The notes under the pieces are model-generated. The model made no database searches, was not told where the DNA came from, and was given only the letters and a program-made list of their open reading frames with translations. Positions 56,451 through 64,000 of a stretch of DNA of 64,000 bases are shown here, piece by piece. The DNA is taken from assembly GCA_022496805.1 (NCBI GenBank), contig CM040107.1, positions 9,568,501-9,632,500 on the forward strand, written 5' to 3'. How positions within the stretch are numbered: the first letter of the stretch is position 1; every line of letters begins with the position of its first letter. This DNA is from Pohlia nutans (taxonomy: Eukaryota > Streptophyta > Bryopsida > Bryales > Mniaceae). The position numbers and the translations under genes are program-made.

Positions 56451-59400
56451 CCAATAAATAATGTCCGTATATTTCGCATTACATAAGTGAAGTCACATAA
56501 GAACGAAACATTGAATTGAGTATATTCTGTCCGTCTAGTGCATGTGAAAATATGATGTTCAAGAGTATCTCGTTTCAAACTCATTCCAACTAATTGCACT
56601 ACAGAATAATTACAGATTTGTTTGTATTCAAATTTACAGCAATTTATTTAGTTTCACTTCCAAAATTGATACTTTTGCATTGATGATAGTCATACTACAT
56701 CAAACCGCATGGATGGATTCTACAATTCGAATTTCAGAACTTCCATTTCTATATCATTTCCAACATATTATTCACAATAGATGTTTTTGATGATTTTCTG
56801 TAAATTGTAAATTCCAAGGCCACTCGTACGTTTTGCGAGTACACGACACATGCTTCATAAAAATTTAGGGTACATTCGTACAGTAGGATTCTATTCGCAG
56901 TATCCATCATTGTAACATAAGTTGTTATTAGAAAACATCACGTACAAGGAGCAACTTCTGTACAACACTAGTTGAATGTGATAGGAACAATTCACAATTC
57001 AAGATTGGTGAAACACTATTTTACCCCTAAAACTGTTGTATTTTCAAAACCGACCCAACATTTTATACAGTCATACGCGTTGGCATTTATTATGCACATT
57101 GAATTTTTATAAAATGTCACGAGCCGATTACGCATTGACATATACCGTACTAGGAAGGCAGTGTTGGCAATAAATAATTCCTTAAAACATTGCCAGATGA
57201 ACAAATGTATTTAGCTCGTTCTTTTTTAAATCAACAAGAATAAAATCAACAACAATTGTCGACAAAAAACAAAACAAAATGTTTAGCTGCTACAAAAATT
57301 GAATGTTAGGTATGAATATCTAAATTTTTAATAATTTGTGTTCAACGTGCCCTTCACCACAGTTTGAATTGTTAATAATTATTTGACACCACAGTGCGCG
57401 TCCTGCCTTCATCGTACGATATTGTTGAAAGCAACAAAAGTGCCATAAAGAACGAGCCGAAGGAGAACGCAATAAAATAGACGAGAACGAAAATCGTGGA
57501 CTCAACACTACAGAAATCGTAGAACCCGCCAACAAAAATGAGTCCATCCTGGCTAGCACTGGCTAAGCGAATGCATTCATTATTCTCATTCATAATTATA
57601 TTCAATTTCACTATCAATTTTTAAATGCATGAATTGAACTTCGTTTGGAAATTAATAATCATCCAACAGTATGGAAGTACTGTTCTCAATGCTGCTAAGA
57701 GTAAATCCATACATCTGTGTATAGTTTCATTTCACTAATTGCCACGTGGCACTCCCTCATTGGATGATTTGAATGTTTTCATTTTACTGTTTTCAAATGA
57801 TAACAAACTTCAGAAATTTAAATAATGTACTATCCTTATGAAATTCCAGTTCTGATTGAAAATATTATTATAAAATATAAATAAAAGCTTTTCCTTTAAA
57901 ATCATAGTTTTTAACTTTTTATTCATAACAAATATTTTAAAAACTTAGGACACTTGGTTTCTTCCGGGTTAACCATAAAACGTCCTGACTACATTGATCC
58001 AGTGAAACCCCAACAAATTCTAACACTTTCAAGTGAGACAATTTTCTTCAGTATGTTTCTCATACAATATATTCTCACACCTATTTACATATACTAGCTC
58101 GTACTTCTATAACGGTCAAGAAAGTTTATAGTATTTTTCACACTTTTTCTATTATGATAGCCATAGGCACTTTATAAATGTTTAAACTGGTTTCAATTTT
58201 ATTTTAAAAATATCAGTACCGAGGCTTCAGGCATGATCATTTGTAATTGCCATTACCTTCTCCGGCATTCATGGACTATATCTAGAATTTTGTCGTAAAT
58301 TTGATTCAAACAGAAATTGCATAATTCTTCTGTGCGATTAATTCGCATGCGTTTGAAATGAGATACAATTCCACACGATGGTTCTTTCACAGTTTTTGAG
58401 TTTGAGTTATATGTCCTCAATTTCTCCACGCCACAGTTGAATTATACTGAATGTACTTTTCGATTCATCAACTATGGGACGCACATTAGGATTGGTCAAC
58501 TACTGGACACACTTTTACATTCTTAAATCAACACCAAGGGATTATGGTTTAATGAGGTGTAAGGTATATGAGAGCTAGAGCCCAACTTCAAGTTTCACAT
58601 TGCTCAAATCTACTGAAGTTGATCTCCAAGGTTTGTATCCCTCGTCATGCATCTCTATTTTTTATTTTTTGCATTTGCATAATATTTAAAAAAATTCTAA
58701 TGGAATATATGATTAATAGCTTTAGGCGGTAAACGTACCCTAAATCCAAATCCTATAAGTTATAAACAATGTCAACATGTTAAACTCATGGGATAATCAA
58801 ATTTTGTCCAATGTTATGTATAATTCCTAATGTTTACAATAAATACTGTATAATTCGAACATTAATTTTAATTGTTCGAGTACTTACAAATCCAATAGCG
58901 AAAAGTCTCAAAATTCTGAGGACAATTATAGTTAGAATTTTTACAAAACATGAATGATTTTATCATTTAACCTTTATGTGAATTATAAAATTTGGGGTCA
59001 GATTGTATGCTTTATGAAGACATTACCTGTATGCAACGAGACGATATAGAACTTGAACATATTTTGCGTAGTCATATCGTATATTGTATACTTCAATGTA
59101 ACAATCTACCAATCCCTATAGTAATCAATACATCATGCAATTCAATCTTTTTTCAATTGTCTTTACATCTATTTAATTGTTGATGAACTTCTGTTTTTAA
59201 AGTTATGTCTCCCACAATTATGTTCTCTTCAAACATAATAGGCTAAGAACATTTGCAACTTCTATTATTCTCAATTATAAAAGTAATTGAGGATTCCAAT
59301 TCAAATAATTTGAATTCAGTGTATACACATATGCAGTATCAATATGGAGGGGTAGAAAACTTGTACTCTCGGGATGTCTCTTCTGCTTTAGGCACCGTTG

Positions 59401-61300
59401 CCTCTATGATTTCAGTGTTTGCTATATATCGAATTTTTTAACCGGCTTGTCCCTTAGGATGACAAGTCGGTTTAAAAATATGATGTCCAGGCAAAATCAT
59501 TTCTTCACTCACTCTTTAGGAAGTGATTCATCTTATGTTTCCTCACTAGCTCTGACCTCTTCCCGTTGCATGAAGTCGCGCGCTTGGATTTTAAGAATAT
59601 CACAAACTTTGCAAAGCGGTTGAGTTAACATTTATTGTGGTTCCCCATAGTCTTGTCAACACTCAGATATTCCCTGGGTTTCCGTGTTCTTTCTATTGCA
59701 GTTTTAGTTTTGATGTGCTGTAAAATTGACCCAATGTGAGACACCAAATTGACCCTTGGTGTCCACAATGGTTAATTGATAGGTTTTTTCCGATTTTTTA
59801 TATGTTTATTATTTTAAATTAGTAGAATTAGTGGAAGTTAGGATGGTATAACTAAATAAATGTTGTATTTTTTTACTTTTTCGTTAATTGGTAAAAATGC
59901 CATAATATAGGTAGTTTCTATGTAAAAAAAAACTATTAATAGTCGTAAAGGGTCAAAGTTGCAGGAAACCAATTGTTATATGGGGGGATACCCTCTAAGA
60001 CCATTATGTAATAGAAATTTGAAATATGAAAGGAAATAAATAGTAGGAGTACTTAATTTAGTTGTAAGTAGATCAGTAGATGATATGAATAATTATAGTA
60101 TTAAAAAAATTCTCAAAAAACTCATAAAAGTATTTTGAGTCTTAAAAAGGAGTTTAAGTTGGAATTAAACCCTCATTGCCTCTATTTTTTAGTTTTTGCA
60201 ATTGTCTCTACTTCTAGTTCATCTATCTCTCTTCTAGTGTCAATTAGCAAGGTTAAGAGCTAATTAGCAAAGTTCGGAGTCAATTAGCGAAGTGTGATAA
60301 GAAAGGGGAGGGGCATAAATTAAGTCGTAGTACCCTTCCCTCCACAAAAAACGCAGTTTCATCCATCAGAGGACTAGGCACCGTTTTTTCATCCAAATCC
60401 GTTTTTTTCATCCGTCCATAACTTCCTCATCGAGTGTCCGACTTAAAATATTTTTATAGTTTCGGATTGTGCAAGAGAAGCTTTAGACCGTAGTATGTTT
60501 TGTTTTCATAAAAAATGAAATAGAAAAAAAAAAGTTGTGCAAGTCCGGGGATAAATCTAAAAACGCTGTTGTAGAGTAAAAAAATTGTGAAAACTTCAAA
60601 AGAACATAGCTTTCTCATATATTATCCATTTTTGACGTATTTTAGTGCTACAGAAACCTTAGAGTGTGTAATTTAACATAGTGTCTTTCTTTCGTATTTT
60701 CATTTTGGTTTTTTCAAAGTTCTAATCTTTTCCGTACCCCTGGCCAAAAAGCTTACTTTATTCGTCGCCAAGCGCCGAAAAGGGATCTTCTACCGCTCGT
60801 CTTCAATCATCGAGCAAAATGATAATGTTCCGTCACCCTTCATTGATATTTAGAATTTAATGATTTTGTTATTGTTGGTTTTGAAATATGTTATTAACAT
60901 GTAGTAAGGATTTTTATTTATTTTTAAATAAATAAATAAACAAAACAAGGGAAGTCCGTTGCTTGGAAGGTAAACAAATTAGTATTTTCTTTTATTTGAT
61001 TTGATTTTATTGTTTTTACTCTCCATTAAAATTCTCCCATAATCGTTAGCCGCAAGCTTTGAATTCGTTGTGAGAAAAGAAAGAGACAACTGTAAAATAC
61101 TGAAATTTGTAAGGCGATTGTAATTTTTGACTCACACCCCGCAAGCTCGTAAACTTCAGAACAATGAATTTGTGCTTTCACGATGAACTGTGTGCTTGCA
61201 TACGGTCTAAAAGTCATTGTGCTGAACCAGTTGAGCTTTGTGATGGTAATGAAGTTCCATAGTGAAACTATACGAGCTTTTATACTAAAATTTGATCATT
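56451..61300. other. AT-rich, gene-poor region
   Basis: No coding frame with believable content. Long A/T runs, short degenerate repeats, and a hairpin TTTAACCGGCTTGTC/GACAAGTCGGTTTAAA at 59437-59476. There are poly-A/T tracts near 60300-60540. No tRNA, rRNA or intact element is visible. Confidence 0.5.
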
Positions 61301-61540
61301 TCTAGCACTCTTAGGTTTACGTAATTGTGAGGAACTCAGGAACTAATAGTGTTTCGAATGTCGTTATATTCATGTTTTTGCTGTGTACCGGAAGGAAATG
61401 CTACCAATGTTGTACCTTTTCAGGTACCAATTTCGTACCTCTATGATTTCATTGTTCATTTTGGCGGTACATCGTATTTTGAAACCGGCTTGTCACTCCT
61501 TTTGCTACTAATCATTAGTTTCTTGTACCGACGAGTCACT
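59380..61540. repeat. Diverged repeat pair at 59.39-59.48 and 61.43-61.51 kb
   Basis: CCTCTATGATTTCA at 59399 and 61436 is followed in both places by TATATCGAATTTT / ACATCGTATTTTG and then AACCGGCTTGTC (59440 and 61482). The second copy continues with GTACCGACGAGTC. Non-coding. Confidence 0.6.
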
Positions 61541-61680
61541 TTCATAACAATCTTTCCTTCACTTCTATACCTTAAACATGCATTTCACTTCTTACAGGAT
61601 GTAAATATTTTAAATAAGTGAACGTGCAAAATGCACGTGGAGATTTTAAAAGAGGCGAGCTCGCTGTTTATAACAGTTCG

Positions 61681-62738
61681 AGATGATTCTCTATAAATTA
61701 AAGCATATGCTCTTATTACAAGCTTCACTTTCAATTAATTGTTAACGTTAACGATGTTAATAGCGTTATTTAAATGAAAACGAACTACTATTGTCATACT
61801 TATGTATGATTTATATGTTCATATTAGATATTAGCCCAAATTGAGTCGTATTAGCTTTAAAATGATCAGAGAGAACTTTCACGGAACAGTGAAACAACTT
61901 TATGTAAAACATGACGCGATCAAGAACAGTACTTAGTAAACAGGATTTACGGATCTTCTGGAGTAGAGGTTTCATATTCCGTGTAGCAAAGATTCGTACA
62001 CCTTCGAATAAGTGTAACCCACAAACTGTTTGGAGTTAAAAGATGAAATGAGATTTCAGTTTACGTAGCTCATTCAGTTTGTATTAACATGAAGTAGAAA
62101 TAGGGAATGGCGATGCAATACGGGTACCTAGTACACAGGAGTAGAGAAAGGCTTCATGCAGATGGGCATGCAAGCATGTCACGATTAAGGCCTTCCCTCT
62201 ACTCTACAACTGTTTCAGCAACTTCATGCTTTTGCGCGTGGGAGGCTTCTGCTGCTTCACGTTGAAGCGCCTCCTGCGCTTGTATTGCCGTAGGACTCAT
62301 GACTAGCTCTATAATTGCGCGATTTGAACACCTTCTTTTTGGAATCCCTTAAACTCACAAACTCGTTACAGTGTGCATTGTATACAGATGTGAGCTTAAA
62401 CGTTTAACACACAGGCATGAAAGTTTAGGATAATTATCCAGTTTAAGTTGATGATGAAACATAAGAATTTTGTATACGAGACGACAAGACTCACCAATTC
62501 ATTTCATCCCCTTGCTCGTTTTAGGCATTAAGGGTGAAGCGCGTAGTATGTCGAGAAATGCCAAAGAAGTTTTTGAGCAGATCTTCGTAAGATAGGATGT
62601 AATTCGCTATAAATGAAAGCATATGAAAGCACATAACTGCAAGCGCAACTTTAATTTGATTGTTAACGTTAACGATGATAATAGCATTATTTAAATGAAA
62701 GAAAACTACTATTGTCGTACTTATGTATGATTTAAATG
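61681..62738. repeat. Direct repeats of about 140 bp with GTTAACGTTAAC palindrome
   Basis: 61681-61821 and 62589-62738 share TATAAAT-AAAGCATATG, TGTTAACGTTAACGATG, ATTTAAATGAAA and ACTACTATTGTC-TACTTATG. The copies are about 905 bp apart and roughly 85 percent alike. They could be LTR-like ends of a small non-autonomous element or a simple duplication. The 12-bp GTTAACGTTAAC is a perfect palindrome kept in both. Confidence 0.8.
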
Positions 62739-64000
62739 TTAAAAATAATTTCTATTCATACTGTGACACAATGCATTTGATAGTAAACAATAAGAGTTGA
62801 CGACGGTACTACATTACTAAAACCATGTAAATTTTTTAATTACAAGTGCGTAAAATATATAATATTTTATAGTGAATAGAATACAAGTAATATAGAAAAG
62901 TTTAAATCAAATAAATATAGTTACTCTTCTCATGAATGTTATGAGTGACACTACTGTTAGTAATGATTGTCAATTATGCTATTGATGTCACTAATGTCAT
63001 TAATGTAACTCACGTCACTAATATCATTATCATTAAACAATGTATGTCATTATAATCATGGTGTATGAACGTCAGATTTTGAACAATATTAAACGTATAT
63101 TTCATTGCAATATCATTCACGTTATCTACGTCTTATTGAAGATAATATATACCTTTGCTGTACGTTAAAAACAACAAAGTGGTCAAGATCGAACGTTGCA
63201 CAAAGCGCGGAACGTGACTGTGAAATTCCTGAAAAGACCGTTACAGCCTTACAGGAAGAGGGTGACTGAAATCTTTAGCGATCCCGAACAGAACCATTAT
63301 AGTCTACGACAGTGGCACACAACTTAGAGAATCCAAATGCAACGGCAATTTTTTTCAATGTTAAAATTAGTGGTGAATATTGTGTTCTAAAATGAGTTCA
63401 CATTTGTGATGGTGAAAGTGACGAAGAATGGGGTATACAAGAGTCAACTTTTGATAACAAAGAACACTTCAAGAACAAGGCTTGCATGATTTCCACACCG
63501 AAGATTCTATTGGAACCGAAGAATTTGTCAAGTAAATACCCACATTTGGTTCAATGTAGTAGAAGTTATGTGCATGATTCTCCAAAATATACCAAAAAGT
63601 CAGTCCGGCTTGCTTTGCTGTTTAAGGCTTCTAGTTTCACATTGCCTAGTTAGAAATATCACACAGCATGACAGACAATGTTAACAAATATATATATAGA
63701 GGTACTGTATACTCATTTGCCACGCTCAAAATTATTGATTGCAGTACAAACGTTTTGATTAAGTGTACATGTTGCATGAAAGGGTACATGGGCCACCCAA
63801 AGTGGTAATATTCCAGTATGAGCTTTTCTGCAATGTAAATCTGGTCTGTTTTTCAACTTTTCATAGATAGCGATGAACAATATGAGTGTTTAACAAAAAA
63901 TTCAATAAGATTATAAGATATTTTAAATAGTCACAAGTTTTATCATACAAACAACATACACTGTCAATATCAAATTTGGGTGGGAAGTAAAAAATAAAAT
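62739..64000. other. AT-rich right end
   Basis: No gene. At about 62970-63060 TCACTAATGTCATTAATGTAA-like words of 12 bp recur about six times. The remainder shows nothing I can support. Confidence 0.5.

Noticed and set aside
55840..56454. Minus-strand frame of 204 codons
   Set aside because: Hydrophobic, Cys/Phe-rich, spans a repeat of GATACCC words, no recognisable domain.
61681..62738. Complete LTR retrotransposon
   Set aside because: Only about 0.77 kb lies between the direct repeats and I see no primer-binding site or coding domain.
1..64000. Bacterial or organellar origin of the contig
   Set aside because: Introns, plant MITEs, sparse genes and diverged repeats do not fit a bacterial or plastid genome, and I see no organellar genes.

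Overview
The window is nuclear DNA of a land plant, most likely a moss. The reasons are GT–AG introns, a TA-flanked Stowaway-type element with the plant terminus CTCCCTCCGTCCCAAA, one long intact gene of conserved-plant type, and several large multicopy families that I associate with moss genomes (MULE-like genes with a SWIM finger, DUF7869 genes, coiled-coil gag-like genes). The species and chromosome cannot be read from the sequence. The dense mix of broken accessory genes and repeats would suit a repeat-rich or non-recombining region, but that is inference. There are no rRNA or tRNA genes, no CRISPR array and no bacterial operon.

Layout. 0–7.3 kb: a small unknown gene and a broken MULE-like/SWIM gene with a local inversion. 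7.3–10.2 kb: a microsatellite, a Stowaway-like MITE and a 1 kb block saturated with CAATTG. 10.2–17.1 kb: two related coiled-coil, gag-like genes, the second saturated with CCGG/TCCGGA. 18–19.5 kb (minus): a coiled-coil gene with a RING-like C-terminus. 20.8–28.7 kb: a DUF7869 gene preceded by a 48-bp-period array, with about 30 copies of one 20-bp palindrome spread through array, exon, intron and flanks. 29–30 kb: two foldback elements. 30.6–32.2 kb (minus): the one intact ordinary gene, 532 codons. 33–38.9 kb: a small gene, a broken small spliced gene and AT-rich repeats. 39–41.3 kb (minus): a small spliced gene and a broken FCP1-like phosphatase gene. 42.8–43.5 kb: a minisatellite with three-unit higher-order structure. 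46.6–47.8 kb: two copies of one gene fragment in opposite orientation. 48.8–54.5 kb (minus): a five-exon gene with a ParB/DGQHR-like motif, invaded by a second 20-bp palindrome family. 55–64 kb: a foldback element, then AT-rich DNA with diverged repeats.

Two patterns tie the window together. First, the broken genes stay open over kilobases except for in-frame stops that are almost all TAG (about 21 TAG, 2 TGA, 1 TAA by my reading), often where glutamine would fit. The likeliest cause is C-to-T decay of CAG under plant CHG methylation; UAG readthrough is the less likely alternative. Second, each accessory block carries its own short palindromic word, found in exons, introns and flanks alike and rare elsewhere in the window. 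The two 20-bp families share the core GGGC-RATY-GCCC and leave reading frames open in all three frames. This looks like a class of ultra-short, locus-private palindromic repeats that I do not know from plant nuclear genomes.
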